Assembly (NCBI GenBank): GCA_017470935.1
Contig: JAFUXG010000021.1
Coordinates: forward strand, 18,959-82,958
Length of the DNA: 64,000 nt
Source of the DNA: Lachnospiraceae bacterium
GTDB taxonomy: Bacteria > Bacillota > Clostridia > Lachnospirales > Lachnospiraceae
Direction of reading: 5' to 3'
The translations under genes and the position numbers were made by a program. Position 1 is the stretch's first letter. Each line of letters opens with the position of its first letter. The notes under the pieces were generated by a model. It saw only the letters and a list, made by a program, of their open reading frames with translations. It searched no databases and had not been told where the DNA came from. This document shows, in pieces, positions 17,338-27,000 of this stretch.

Positions 17338-18672
17338 ATGAACCCGAAGGTAACGGTAGTGATCCCATCCCTGAATGTAAAAGACTATATAGGAGAATGC
17401 CTTGACAGTGTAACAGGACAGACATTACAGGAGATAGAAATTTTTGTGGTGGATGCATATTCCACGGATGGAACAAGGAAAATCATAGATGAGTATGGTA
17501 AAAAGGATAATCGAATTACGCTTTTGGATGATAGAGAAAAGAGCACGGGATATTCCAAAAACCTTGGAATTGATCGTGCATCTGCACCATACTATGCCAT
17601 TGTGGAGTCGGATGACTATATTGAACCGGATATGCTGGAAAAGCTTTATGTAAAGGCAGAAGAGGACGGAGCGGATATCGTAAAATGTGGGTTTGACACT
17701 TTTGTGGGAGATGGAGAGAAACGTTTCTTTTTTCCTAAGAGCGTGGCTGACTCTGTAGGGGATTATGAAAGAACGATAAAGCCTTCGGAAGAGATTAGGG
17801 CATTTCGGTTTACCATGTATGAATGGCTTGGACTTTACCGTACATCTTTTCTGCGGGAAAGGAATATACGGCATAACGAATCAAAAGGAGCCGCATTTCA
17901 GGATATCGGTTTTTGGTTTTTGAGCATGGCAAGGGCAGAGAAGATTTTACTGATCAGGGATATAGGTTATCATTATCGGTTTGATAATCCGAATGCTTCG
18001 GTAAAAAATCCCGGTAAGGTGTTTAATACTTGTGATGAGTATGAGTATATAAGACAGAAGCTTGCTCAGGAAGAGAATCTTTGGAATAAGGTAGAACCGG
18101 CATATTATAGAGAATATTTTCATAGCAATGCTGCTGCTTATAGGAGTCTTTCCGATGAGTTAAAACCTTTGCTGTCCTTGCGGATGCATACAGATCTAAA
18201 ATCGGCGGATAAAAATGGACATCTGGATAAAAACATATTTGATGAGAAGGAAAGAAGATGTTTGGATGTGCTTGTCAGCGATTCGGTGGAATATGACAGA
18301 ATGTGTAAGCAGTGCAGCATGGAGCAAAAGGGCAGACTGTATTCGCTTGTAAAGAAGTTGGAGACAGCATCAGGCTGTGTGATCTATGGTGCAGGATATT
18401 ATGGATCAAATCTGCAATATATCCTTAAAAATGAGAGAATAGAAATAGATGCATATGTGGATTCTGATGTAAAAAAACAGGGGGAGCGGCTGAATGGAGT
18501 TCCAATATTATCGCCTGCTGACGGTTGTAAGAAATATGCTGGAGCTTATTGGCTGGTAGCTAATAAGTGGCATGGCATGGAAATATTGAAGGAACTCAAA
18601 ATAAGATACAATATTAAAGAGGAGCACATTCATATTTGTGATGTGGAAGCACTGGCAGAAGTGATGGTATGA
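17338..18672 (+). CDS. GT2 glycosyltransferase with C-terminal YGAG module
   Basis: GT2 enzyme of 444 residues: VTVVIPSLNVKDYIGECLDSV, AIVESDDYIEPDM as the metal site and FQDIGFWF in the acceptor/base region. The last 100 residues form the recurring Rossmann-like module (CVIYGAGYYGSNLQY, AYVDSDVKKQGERLNGVPIL, YWLVANKWHGMEI). ACAAGGAG precedes ATG 17338. The gene overlaps the next candidate start by ATGA. Donor unknown. Same catalytic-domain-plus-C-terminal-module layout as the GT2 at 12884, yet the two catalytic domains are only distantly alike. Confidence 0.85.
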   Translation: MNPKVTVVIPSLNVKDYIGECLDSVTGQTLQEIEIFVVDAYSTDGTRKIIDEYGKKDNRITLLDDREKSTGYSKNLGIDRASAPYYAIVESDDYIEPDMLEKLYVKAEEDGADIVKCGFDTFVGDGEKRFFFPKSVADSVGDYERTIKPSEEIRAFRFTMYEWLGLYRTSFLRERNIRHNESKGAAFQDIGFWFLSMARAEKILLIRDIGYHYRFDNPNASVKNPGKVFNTCDEYEYIRQKLAQEENLWNKVEPAYYREYFHSNAAAYRSLSDELKPLLSLRMHTDLKSADKNGHLDKNIFDEKERRCLDVLVSDSVEYDRMCKQCSMEQKGRLYSLVKKLETASGCVIYGAGYYGSNLQYILKNERIEIDAYVDSDVKKQGERLNGVPILSPADGCKKYAGAYWLVANKWHGMEILKELKIRYNIKEEHIHICDVEALAEVMV

Positions 18673-18683
18673 AAGGAAAAGGT

Positions 18684-19997
18684 ATGAATATTTCAATTTT
18701 GGGCGGTGGACTTTCCGGGATAGCACTTGCATATTTTTTGCAGGATGATGAACGGATAGAACGGATAGATATATGGGAGAAAGAGGATGGCATTGGCGGT
18801 CTGTGCCGCAGCATACGGAAGAATGGTTATACCTATGATATCGGACCTCACATTCTTTTCTCCAAAGACAAGGAGATGCTTAATCTTATGCTCTCTGTTT
18901 TAAAAGAAAAAAATGATTTGAGACGTTCGAATCAAATAATATACAAGGGTAGGAATGTACAATATCCTTTTGAAAATGATCTGTCCAAGCTTCCGGAGGA
19001 CGATCGGAATTATTGTGTGCAGTCATTTGAAAATAATCCATATAGGAACTATGTGCCTGATAATATGCTGCAGTTTTTCTTAAAGACTTTTGGAGAGGGA
19101 ATCACAAACACATACTTGCGTCCCTACAATGAAAAAATATGGAAATATGATCCGGCCTTTATGGACACGCAGATGGTAGAACGTATTCCACAGCCCACAG
19201 ATGATGAGATACGCAGGAGTGCGGCGGGGGAAACAGTAGATGGTTATGTACACCAACTGTATTTTCACTTTCCAAGGGAAGGTGGGATAGAAGCCGTGGT
19301 AAAGGGATTTGAAAAGAGGCTGGGAGAAAAATGCCATATACATTTGTCTGCTTTGGTGGAAAAGGTGGCAAGAACAGATGTGGGCTTTATTATTACTGCC
19401 GAAGGAGTAGAGAATAGAGCAGGGATCGTGGTATCTACCATGCCAATCCAGGAACTGTGTGCAGTATATGAAGGTATGAATGAAGATATTGCAGACAATG
19501 TGAGAGATTTGAAATATAACTCCATACAGATCGTTTTTGTGCATGTGGAAGAGGATTACAGTGGAGATAATTTTGCATTTATGATTCCCGAAAAAGATGT
19601 GATATTCCACAGAATATCGAAGATGGATTTTCTCGGTGAAGCCTACCACAGGCGAGAGGGGGCCACATATATGGTTGAGATCACGTACCGTGCAGGAGAT
19701 TATACGGATTCTCTTTCGGAAGATGAGATAAAATGCAGGATAGAAGATGGAATGGTGTATCTGGGATTTGCGCAGAATTCATCGGAGATTTCTTTTATCA
19801 ATATCACAAAGCACCGGTATGCCTATGTGATCTATGATCTTCATCACAGGAAAAATATGAATGCTATACGGTCGTATTTTAAGGCGGAAGGTATTCATTT
19901 AAGTGGAAGATTTGGTAATTTTGAATACTGGAATATGGATAAAGTGTTAAGGGAAGCCGGGAATCTGGCAGCAAGACTAAAGGAGAAGAACTTATGA
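18684..19997 (+). CDS. FAD-dependent amine oxidase-like / protoporphyrinogen-oxidase-like protein
   Basis: Flavoprotein of about 437 residues. ISILGGGLSGIALAYFLQ is the FAD Rossmann loop, followed by EKEDGIGGLCRSI and the substrate-side segment YDIGPHILFSKDKE; FGNFEYWNMDKVL near the C-terminus is the second FAD contact. This layout is shared by amine oxidases, protoporphyrinogen oxidase-like enzymes and UDP-galactopyranose mutases, and proteins of this group are common in polysaccharide loci as sugar-modifying oxidoreductases. The start at 18684 follows AAAGGAAAAGGT; an earlier ATG at 18669 overlaps the upstream stop. It directly precedes the heptose genes with an ATGA overlap, so it may act on a nucleotide-heptose. 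The exact reaction is unknown. Confidence 0.65.
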   Translation: MNISILGGGLSGIALAYFLQDDERIERIDIWEKEDGIGGLCRSIRKNGYTYDIGPHILFSKDKEMLNLMLSVLKEKNDLRRSNQIIYKGRNVQYPFENDLSKLPEDDRNYCVQSFENNPYRNYVPDNMLQFFLKTFGEGITNTYLRPYNEKIWKYDPAFMDTQMVERIPQPTDDEIRRSAAGETVDGYVHQLYFHFPREGGIEAVVKGFEKRLGEKCHIHLSALVEKVARTDVGFIITAEGVENRAGIVVSTMPIQELCAVYEGMNEDIADNVRDLKYNSIQIVFVHVEEDYSGDNFAFMIPEKDVIFHRISKMDFLGEAYHRREGATYMVEITYRAGDYTDSLSEDEIKCRIEDGMVYLGFAQNSSEISFINITKHRYAYVIYDLHHRKNMNAIRSYFKAEGIHLSGRFGNFEYWNMDKVLREAGNLAARLKEKNL

Positions 19998-20977
19998 TTA
20001 TTACAAAGACGCCGTTTCGAATCAGCTTTGCAGGGGGAGGCAGTGATCTGCCGGACTTCTATAGAAAGCATGGAGGCTGTGTGGTCAGTACTTCCATTAA
20101 TCGTTACATGTACATATCCACCCATCCCTATTTTGACGAGGGGATGACATCTCTTAAGTATTCAAGGACAGAAACAGTGGATTCATTAGATAAGATTGAA
20201 CATTCCATATGCAGACAGGTATTGATGGATATGGGACTGCATGGAATAGAGATAACCAGTACGGCTGATGTTCCAAGCGGTACCGGACTTGGATCATCCA
20301 GTTCCTTTACTGTTGGCCTGCTGCATACGCTGTATTGCTATAAAGGCAGATATGTATCCAAACAAAGATTGGCAGAGGAAGCCTGTGACGTGGAGATCAA
20401 CAGACTGGGAAATCCTATAGGTAAGCAGGATCATTATGCCGCCGCATGTGGAGGATTTAATTTTATTACATTTCATCAGGATGATACTGTAACGGTTGAA
20501 CCGCTGATACTTCAGCCTGAAACGTTAGATGCTCTGCAGGACAATATTGTAATTTACTACACAGGTATTACCCATGATGCAAATGTAATTCTGGTAGAAC
20601 AGAAGAACAATATTTTCAAAAAGAAAAAAACCAATAATCTTCTGGCGATGTGTGAACTGGCAAAACATATGAAGCAGTCATTAGAGAGCAATGAGCTGTC
20701 TGATTTCGGGAGAATGCTTGATGAGGGGTGGCAGAGAAAGAAGGAGCTTGCGAGTGGCATTGCTAATCCTGTGATTGACAATCTGTATGAAACAGCCTTG
20801 AAAAATGGGGCTGTCGGGGGCAAACTGCTTGGAGCGGGCGGTGGGGGATTCTTATTATTTTACTGTGAGAAGTATAAGCAGAAACAGCTTGACGAGGCGA
20901 TAAGGCTCAGCCGTTTCCCTGTACGCTTTGAGCATGATGGAACATCCGTGGTGTATATAGGGGACAAATACTGGTAG
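19994..20977 (+). CDS. hddA: D-glycero-alpha-D-manno-heptose 7-phosphate kinase
   Basis: GHMP-family kinase of 327 residues: TPFRISFAGGGSDLPDFY at the N-terminus, the GHMP phosphate loop VPSGTGLGSSSSFT, and the C-terminal GGKLLGAGGGGFLLF. It is closest in pattern to HddA, which phosphorylates D-glycero-D-manno-heptose 7-phosphate at C1 to the 1,7-bisphosphate with ATP, in the GDP-heptose pathway. The presence of gmhA and an hddC-gmhB fusion just downstream supports the assignment over fucokinase-like relatives. Its ATG overlaps the previous stop (ATGA), indicating translational coupling. Confidence 0.88.
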   Translation: MIITKTPFRISFAGGGSDLPDFYRKHGGCVVSTSINRYMYISTHPYFDEGMTSLKYSRTETVDSLDKIEHSICRQVLMDMGLHGIEITSTADVPSGTGLGSSSSFTVGLLHTLYCYKGRYVSKQRLAEEACDVEINRLGNPIGKQDHYAAACGGFNFITFHQDDTVTVEPLILQPETLDALQDNIVIYYTGITHDANVILVEQKNNIFKKKKTNNLLAMCELAKHMKQSLESNELSDFGRMLDEGWQRKKELASGIANPVIDNLYETALKNGAVGGKLLGAGGGGFLLFYCEKYKQKQLDEAIRLSRFPVRFEHDGTSVVYIGDKYW

Positions 20978-21057
20978 ATTGTCGTATATTTGTGTACTAC
21001 GGAGGCTAAATGTGATATATGAAAAAGTTGTGATAATACATATAAGGAGCTAAAAAG

Positions 21058-22011
21058 ATGAATGTATTGGTGGTAGGAGGCGCAGGTTTCATAGGAAGTC
21101 ATTTGTGTGATGATTTGATAAAGAAGGGATACAAGGTGTATTGTATGGACAATTTGTCACTGGGTACAAGGGCAAATATTGCACACCTTGAGAATCAGGG
21201 TGCATTTGAGCTGATAAAAGGGGATGCTTCAGATCGAGAAGAAATAGAAGCGGTATTTGCAATGGCAGAACCGGAATATGTTTTTCATCTGGCAGCAAAT
21301 TCTGATATACAGGCAAGTGCATCCAGCCCTGATGTGGAATACCGGAATACATATACGACAACCTATGAGATACTTATGGCGATGAGAAGACATGGTGTGA
21401 AACGGATTTTTTTCGCTTCTACATCGGCTGTATATGGAGAAAAAAAAGATGTGCTGCTTTCAGAGAATACACCTAATCTTAGTCCGATTTCCTATTATGG
21501 TGCAGCGAAGCTTGGGAGTGAAGCCTTGATTAGTGCATTTACCTATATGAATGATATGACTGCATTAGTATTTAGATTTCCTAATGTGATTGGTCCGCGA
21601 CTCACGCATGGAGTTATCTATGATTTTATCAGAAAACTCAAGTTGGATTCGTCAAAGCTTGAGATATTGGGAGATGGAAAGCAGACCAAGCCCTATATCT
21701 ATGTTAAAGATCTGGTGGCTGCCATTGCCAGTTTATCAAACATAGATTCAAATGTTGAAGAAACCGGAGTACGTTTGTATAACGTGGGTGTAGAAGGTGC
21801 TACGAGTGTGACTGCGATTGCGGACATTCTATGCGAAGAGATGGGGCTTTGTAATGTAAAATATGAATATACTGGAGGGGAAGGCGGCTGGAAGGGAGAT
21901 GTACCACGATTTACATATTCCACGGAAAAGATAAGGGCGGAGGGTTGGAAGCCTGAGTATAATTCTGATGATGCTGTACGCCTGACGGTGAAATCTATCA
22001 TTGGTGTTTAG
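21058..22011 (+). CDS. NAD-dependent epimerase/dehydratase (extended SDR) in the heptose operon
   Basis: Extended short-chain dehydrogenase of 317 residues. VLVVGGAGFIGSHLCDDL is the NAD loop, DNLSLGTRANI the adenosine-contact region, FHLAANSDIQ the substrate-side segment, and SYYGAAKLGSE the catalytic YxxxK. The pattern fits UDP-glucose 4-epimerase-like and GDP-sugar-modifying enzymes. Located between hddA and hddC, it may convert GDP-D-glycero-D-manno-heptose to an epimerised or deoxy form, as the GDP-heptose modifying enzymes of Campylobacter do. That substrate is inferred from position only. TAAGGAG precedes the start by 8 bases. Confidence 0.75.
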   Translation: MNVLVVGGAGFIGSHLCDDLIKKGYKVYCMDNLSLGTRANIAHLENQGAFELIKGDASDREEIEAVFAMAEPEYVFHLAANSDIQASASSPDVEYRNTYTTTYEILMAMRRHGVKRIFFASTSAVYGEKKDVLLSENTPNLSPISYYGAAKLGSEALISAFTYMNDMTALVFRFPNVIGPRLTHGVIYDFIRKLKLDSSKLEILGDGKQTKPYIYVKDLVAAIASLSNIDSNVEETGVRLYNVGVEGATSVTAIADILCEEMGLCNVKYEYTGGEGGWKGDVPRFTYSTEKIRAEGWKPEYNSDDAVRLTVKSIIGV

Positions 22012-22051
22012 AAGTAATAATGATGAACAAAAGAATTGAGGATTTGCAAAG

Positions 22052-23371
22052 ATGGTAAATTTGTCGGACGATATAGCAGTAGTGATTCAAGCGGGTGGTA
22101 GGGGAAAACGGCTGCGTGAAATAACGGGGGATTCTATACCGAAACCTCTTGCAGTTATGAATGGAAAGACATTGATTGAGTGGCAGATTGATGCTCTTAA
22201 GAGATATGAGATTTCAGAATATGTAATCATCATAGGTTATTGCGGGGAATGTATACGAGAAATTTTAGGTGATGGATCGGCCTATGGTATACGGATACAA
22301 TACGTAGAAGAAAAAAAGCCGCTTGGTTCAGCTGGCGCTCTATCTATTGTTTCTGCATTAATTCCCAATAAGACGATTTTGCTTGTATTTGGTGATGTGA
22401 TGTTTGATATGGATTTGCCTCGGATGCTTACTTTTCATAGGGCAAGAAATGCATTGATTACTTTGGCGATGCATCCGAATTCACATCCCTACGATTCGGA
22501 TCTGCTGGTAGAAAATGAAGAGCATTGTATCATAAAGATTTTGGGCAAAGAAGAAGAGAGGACCATTTATTATAAAAATCTTGTGAATGCCGGAATCAGT
22601 ATTGTGGAGCAGGACGCACTTCAAAATATCTCAGTAGAACAAGCCTGTGATTTTGAAAAGGATGTCATACGACCGTTATTGAAAGAAGGAAGGATATACG
22701 GCTATAAGACAACGGAATATATAAAGGATGTAGGAACTGTAGAACGCTTCCGAATAGCTGAAGAGGAACAGAAAATAGGAAAGTGGGGAAAGAGGAATCA
22801 ATCCAATAAGCAAAAATGTATATTTCTTGATCGTGACGGAACGATAAATGTTCAAAAGGGTTTGGTAGGAAAACCGGAGGATCTCATACTGTATCCAAGG
22901 GCGGTAGAGGCAATAAAACTTTTTAACCAATCGGAATATCTGACAATTGTAGTGACAAATCAGCCCGTGGTAGCCAGAGGTATATGCAGCATAGAAGATG
23001 TGGAGCTGATCCATAAAAAGTTGGAGACAGACCTGGGAGCTGCGGGAGTGTATGTAGATGATATTATATTCTGCCCGCATCATCCGGATAAGGGCTATCC
23101 TGAGGAAAATCCGAAATATAAGATTGTTTGTAACTGCCGGAAGCCAAAAACAGGAATGATTGATGCGATGGTACACCGCTACAATATAGACAGGAAAGAG
23201 TCATACATGATAGGGGATACTACTGTGGATGTGCAGACTGGTAAAAATGCGGGGCTAAAAACAATACTGCTCCATAGCGGACTGGCAGGAGCGGATGGGA
23301 AATATGATGTACAGGCAGATCAGGAAGCAGCAGATTTGTATGAGGCTGCAGAAAGGATATTAAAAAGATGA
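22052..23371 (+). CDS. hddC-gmhB: fused GDP-heptose pyrophosphorylase (HddC-like) and heptose-1,7-bisphosphate phosphatase (GmhB-like)
   Basis: Two enzymes in one 439-residue chain. Residues 1-240 are a sugar-nucleotidyltransferase: VVIQAGGRGKRLREITGDSIPKPL, VFGDVMFDMD as the metal site and NAGISIVEQ. Residues 255-439 are a HAD phosphatase of the GmhB type: FLDRDGTINV (catalytic Asp), VVTNQPVVARG, the zinc-ligand segment CPHHPDKGYP...CNCRKPKTGM, and MIGDTTVDV. The C-terminal half would remove the 7-phosphate of the bisphosphate made by HddA; the N-terminal half would then join the 1-phosphate to GTP. Fusion fixes the two successive steps in one protein. It overlaps gmhA by ATGA. The nucleotide (GDP) is inferred from the pathway set. 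Confidence 0.85.
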   Translation: MVNLSDDIAVVIQAGGRGKRLREITGDSIPKPLAVMNGKTLIEWQIDALKRYEISEYVIIIGYCGECIREILGDGSAYGIRIQYVEEKKPLGSAGALSIVSALIPNKTILLVFGDVMFDMDLPRMLTFHRARNALITLAMHPNSHPYDSDLLVENEEHCIIKILGKEEERTIYYKNLVNAGISIVEQDALQNISVEQACDFEKDVIRPLLKEGRIYGYKTTEYIKDVGTVERFRIAEEEQKIGKWGKRNQSNKQKCIFLDRDGTINVQKGLVGKPEDLILYPRAVEAIKLFNQSEYLTIVVTNQPVVARGICSIEDVELIHKKLETDLGAAGVYVDDIIFCPHHPDKGYPEENPKYKIVCNCRKPKTGMIDAMVHRYNIDRKESYMIGDTTVDVQTGKNAGLKTILLHSGLAGADGKYDVQADQEAADLYEAAERILKR

Positions 23372-23940
23372 CAGATTATTCAAAAAAAGTAAGGAACTAC
23401 ATAGATAGAGAAAGAGATGTACTTTCCAAACTGGACGAGAATGAAATAAGCCGGGTAATGAATATACTCGAAGACGCCAGGCTGGGAGGACATAGAGTGT
23501 TTATCTGTGGAAACGGAGGCAGTGCCGCTACGGCTTCCCATTTCTGTGCAGATTTTAATAAGGGTGTGAGTGAGAAGCAGGATATAAAATACAATTTTGA
23601 ATGTTTAAATGATAATGTTCCTATGATGACGGCTGTGGCAAATGACATAAGCTACGATGACATCTTCGAAATGCCACTGAAAAATAAGATAAAAAGTAAA
23701 GATGTGCTGATTGGAATATCCGGAAGCGGAAACTCTGAAAATGTGGTGAGGGCGGTACGCTATGCCAACAGCATAGGTGCAGTTACAGTGGGTATTGTGG
23801 GATATGATGGAGGCAGAGTAAAGCAGGAGGCAGAGTGCAGTATTCACGTGAATATTGACAATATGCAGATTGTTGAAGATGTACATATGATGATGGATCA
23901 TGTGATGATGTTTATTTTATCCGGAATGGAGCTGGATTAA
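23368..23940 (+). CDS. gmhA: phosphoheptose isomerase
   Basis: SIS-domain isomerase of 190 residues: FICGNGGSAATASHFCADFNKG, then ISGSGNSENVVRAV. It converts sedoheptulose 7-phosphate to D-glycero-D-manno-heptose 7-phosphate and so starts the heptose pathway, feeding HddA upstream in the same operon. Length matches GmhA (about 190-195). The ATG overlaps the stop of the preceding fusion gene. The gene is immediately followed by a decayed DUF4422 copy. Confidence 0.92.
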   Translation: MTDYSKKVRNYIDRERDVLSKLDENEISRVMNILEDARLGGHRVFICGNGGSAATASHFCADFNKGVSEKQDIKYNFECLNDNVPMMTAVANDISYDDIFEMPLKNKIKSKDVLIGISGSGNSENVVRAVRYANSIGAVTVGIVGYDGGRVKQEAECSIHVNIDNMQIVEDVHMMMDHVMMFILSGMELD

Positions 23941-24265
23941 TATAGATTTTGCAATCTATGGTGCCCAGGGCTATGTCTTGTTGACTGCGCTTCGTGAGCT
24001 TCAGCCAGAATATGCAGATGCCTTTGGTGAGGTTTAGGAGTAGCAATATTTATACAACTACAAAGTTATCCTTGCTAAGAAACTAGTATTCAAGGAGTAC
24101 TGTGAATGGGTGTTTCCGATTCTTGAACGGACAGATGAACTGTCTGTACCAAGGGGAAGCGAACGGGCTGATTGTAATATCGGATATATGGAGAAACATT
24201 GGAAACGCTGTATTTTATCAAAAACAGAGATGATATTAATATTGTACATACGGAGTGTAAATTAT
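23941..24265 (+). pseudogene. decayed, internally deleted copy of the DUF4422 gene
   Basis: The stretch begins with a sequence reading IDFAIYGAQGY, equivalent to the start of the intact gene at 29247 (NLAIFGAQGY). It jumps within about 20 bases to RELQPEYAD, which lies near the end of that gene, and then continues with frame changes and stops ([38 protein letters not shown]). At the 3' end it keeps the equivalent of VHTECKL in a shifted frame. It is thus a copy that lost its middle. Its last part is in frame with cysD and makes the cysD reading frame look longer than the gene really is. Confidence 0.85.
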
Positions 24266-25174
24266 ATGTTTGACAAAGAGAAAACGAATCTTGATGCATT
24301 AGAGGCAGAAGCCATTTACATTATGAGAGAGGTTGCAGCGGAGTGTGAAAAACCGGTAATGCTTTATTCAATTGGAAAAGATTCTTCTGTAATGTTACAT
24401 TTGGCATTAAAGGCATTCTACCCGGAAAAACCGCCCTTTCCGTTCATGCATATAGACACTACATGGAAGTTTCATGAGATGATATCCTTCCGTGATAGTA
24501 TATCAGAAAAATATGGACTGGATATGATTGTCTATACCAATGAAGAGGGAGTGAAAAAAGGAATCAATCCTTTCGAACATGGTGCTGCTTATACCGACAT
24601 CATGAAAACAGAAGCGTTAAAGCAAGCAATGACCAAGTATGGGTTTACAGCTGCTTTTGGCGGTGGTCGTCGTGACGAGGAGAAATCCAGAGCAAAAGAG
24701 CGGATTTTTTCTTTCCGTAATAGTGCACAAGCATGGGATCCCAAAAGTCAGCGGCCGGAGCTTTGGAAGTTATATAACACTCATACCAAAAAGGGGGAAA
24801 GCATAAGGATATTTCCTCTTTCCAATTGGACGGAGAAGGATATTTGGCAGTATATCCGCAGGGAAAATATTGAGATTGTATCGCTGTATTTTGCCAAGGA
24901 ACGCCCGGTAGTGTATCGTGATGGGAATATTATTATGGTAGATGATGACCGCATGAAACTTTTGCCGGGAGAGGAAATACAGTACAAAAAAGTGCGTTTT
25001 CGTACACTTGGATGTTATCCGTTGACGGGAGGCGTGGAATCTGAAGCCGATACACTGGATGCAATTGTAAAAGAAACGCTTGGTGCCGTGACATCTGAAA
25101 GAACCAGTCGTGTGATTGATAAGGATGGTGGGAGTGCAAGTATGGAAAAACGGAAGAAAGAGGGGTATTTCTAA
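24266..25174 (+). CDS. cysD: sulfate adenylyltransferase subunit 2
   Basis: Small subunit of ATP sulfurylase, 302 residues, the usual CysD length. It carries the PP-loop [56 protein letters not shown] and [12 protein letters not shown]. With CysN it makes adenosine 5'-phosphosulfate from ATP and sulfate. ATG 24266 (MFDKEK) is the right start: it has CGGAGTG about 8 bases before it, and everything upstream in frame is the DUF4422 remnant. It is two bases from cysNC. Confidence 0.95.
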   Translation: MFDKEKTNLDALEAEAIYIMREVAAECEKPVMLYSIGKDSSVMLHLALKAFYPEKPPFPFMHIDTTWKFHEMISFRDSISEKYGLDMIVYTNEEGVKKGINPFEHGAAYTDIMKTEALKQAMTKYGFTAAFGGGRRDEEKSRAKERIFSFRNSAQAWDPKSQRPELWKLYNTHTKKGESIRIFPLSNWTEKDIWQYIRRENIEIVSLYFAKERPVVYRDGNIIMVDDDRMKLLPGEEIQYKKVRFRTLGCYPLTGGVESEADTLDAIVKETLGAVTSERTSRVIDKDGGSASMEKRKKEGYF

Positions 25175-25176
25175 AC

Positions 25177-27000
25177 ATGAATGACCTTTTGAAATTTATT
25201 ACGTGCGGCAGCGTGGACGATGGAAAATCCACTCTGATTGGACATATGCTCTATGACGCAAAGCTTATTTTTTTAGATCAGAAACAGGCATTAGAGCTTG
25301 ACAGTAAAGTGGGAAGCCGAAGCGGTGCGATTGATTACTCTCTTTTGTTGGATGGTCTTATGGCGGAGCGGGAACAGGGAATTACCATAGATGTCGCTTA
25401 TCGTTATTTTACGACTGAACATAGAAGCTTTATAGTGGCTGATACGCCCGGTCATGAAGAATATACGAAAAATATGGCGGTTGGAGCATCTTTTGCAGAT
25501 CTTGCTATTATTCTTGTAGATATGACACAGGGAATACTTACACAAACAAGGAGGCATGCAAGAATATGTGCTCTGATGGGAATACATTATTTCTGTTTTG
25601 CTGTCAATAAGATGGATCTTTTGCAGTATCGACAGAAAGAATATTTGCGTATTGAAAAGGAAATAAAGAAGCTTGCAATCGATTTAGAGCTTGATAATGT
25701 AACTATTATACCGGTGTCTGCCACAGAGGGGGATAATATTACTTATCTTTCTGACAATATGGCATGGTATCAGGGAAGAACACTTCTTGACTATCTTGAA
25801 ACCATAGATATAAAGAATGCAGAGGATGTAAATGATTTTGTTATGCCTATTCAACGTGTATGTCGCCCGAATCATGCTTTTCGCGGGTTTGAGGGGCAGG
25901 TAGAAACAGGAAATATCCGGATTGGGGAAGAAGTTATGGTTCTTCCGAGCAGGGAGACGGCACATATAAAAGACATACTTGTGGCAGGAGAAGAAAAAGA
26001 AAACGCCGGGGCAGGAATGCCGGTCACAGTGACACTTGACAGAGAAATTGATGCATCAAGAGGGTGTGTGATAGCGAAGGAGAAAAACCTTACTATTGGA
26101 AATTTGTTCACAGCACAGATTTTATGGATGGATGACGAAGTATTGACGGAGGGCAAAGGCTTCATTCTAAAACTTGGTACGAAAGAGATACCGGCTTTTA
26201 TAATCGAAATTAAATATAAGATAGATATAAACAGTGGAGAACAGCTTGCAAGCAAAAAGCTATACAAGAATGAGATTGCCGTTTGTAATATCAGTACAGC
26301 ACAGCCAATCGTGTATATGAATTTTGAAAAGTGCAGACCTATGGGGAGTTTTATCCTAATAGATCGAATTTCTGATATGACTTCGGCCTGTGGTGTTATT
26401 ATGCATCCGCTGCGTCGGGCAGATAATGTTGTATTTCAGGAGACGGATATTACAAGGAAGATGCGGAGTGTAAGAATGAACCAGAATCCTATAACGATTT
26501 GGTTTACAGGGCTAAGTGGGGCGGGTAAATCTACTATAGCGAATGCATTAGAACAGCGGCTGTTTTCTGAGGGAAGATATACTATGCTTCTTGATGGAGA
26601 CAATGTAAGGATGGGACTGAATAAAAATCTTGGTTTTGAACCTGAAGATCGTATAGAAAATATCCGAAGAGTAGCGGAAGTAAGCCGGCTTATGAATGAC
26701 GCAGGGCTTATTGTACTTACTGCCTTTATCTCTCCTTATGAGCGCGATCGGGAAAATGCAAGAGAGATTATTGGAAAAGATAATTTTGTTGAAATATATA
26801 TCAGTACTCCGCTGGAAGTGTGTATGAAAAGAGATGTAAAGGGTCTGTACAAAAAAGCTAACAATAAAGAGATTCCTAATTTTACAGGTGTATCCGGAGT
26901 ATATGAAAAACCGGTAAACCCTGACATTATGCTGAATACAGAAGGCAGCTCTGTAGATGCGTGCGTGAATCGGATTATGGAGTATTTATGGAAAAGATAA
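25177..27000 (+). CDS. cysNC: bifunctional sulfate adenylyltransferase subunit 1 / APS kinase
   Basis: Fusion of 607 residues. The N-terminal GTPase (CysN) has CGSVDDGKSTLIGHML (G1), VADTPGHEEYTKNM (G3) and NKMDL (G4) plus two beta-barrel domains; it couples GTP hydrolysis to APS formation. From about residue 440 the APS kinase domain (CysC) has WFTGLSGAGKSTIANAL, LLDGDNVRMGLNKNLGF and AFISPYERDRENAREI and makes PAPS. It directly supplies the sulfotransferase-like enzymes at 9.0-12.8 kb. No PAPS reductase (CysH) is in the window, so here PAPS probably serves sulfation rather than assimilation. Confidence 0.95.
   Translation: MNDLLKFITCGSVDDGKSTLIGHMLYDAKLIFLDQKQALELDSKVGSRSGAIDYSLLLDGLMAEREQGITIDVAYRYFTTEHRSFIVADTPGHEEYTKNMAVGASFADLAIILVDMTQGILTQTRRHARICALMGIHYFCFAVNKMDLLQYRQKEYLRIEKEIKKLAIDLELDNVTIIPVSATEGDNITYLSDNMAWYQGRTLLDYLETIDIKNAEDVNDFVMPIQRVCRPNHAFRGFEGQVETGNIRIGEEVMVLPSRETAHIKDILVAGEEKENAGAGMPVTVTLDREIDASRGCVIAKEKNLTIGNLFTAQILWMDDEVLTEGKGFILKLGTKEIPAFIIEIKYKIDINSGEQLASKKLYKNEIAVCNISTAQPIVYMNFEKCRPMGSFILIDRISDMTSACGVIMHPLRRADNVVFQETDITRKMRSVRMNQNPITIWFTGLSGAGKSTIANALEQRLFSEGRYTMLLDGDNVRMGLNKNLGFEPEDRIENIRRVAEVSRLMNDAGLIVLTAFISPYERDRENAREIIGKDNFVEIYISTPLEVCMKRDVKGLYKKANNKEIPNFTGVSGVYEKPVNPDIMLNTEGSSVDACVNRIMEYLWKR

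Noticed and set aside
24110-24265. N-terminal extension of 52 residues on CysD
   Set aside because: The extension reads the end of the decayed DUF4422 copy. The ATG at 24266 gives a normal CysD length with a ribosome binding site.
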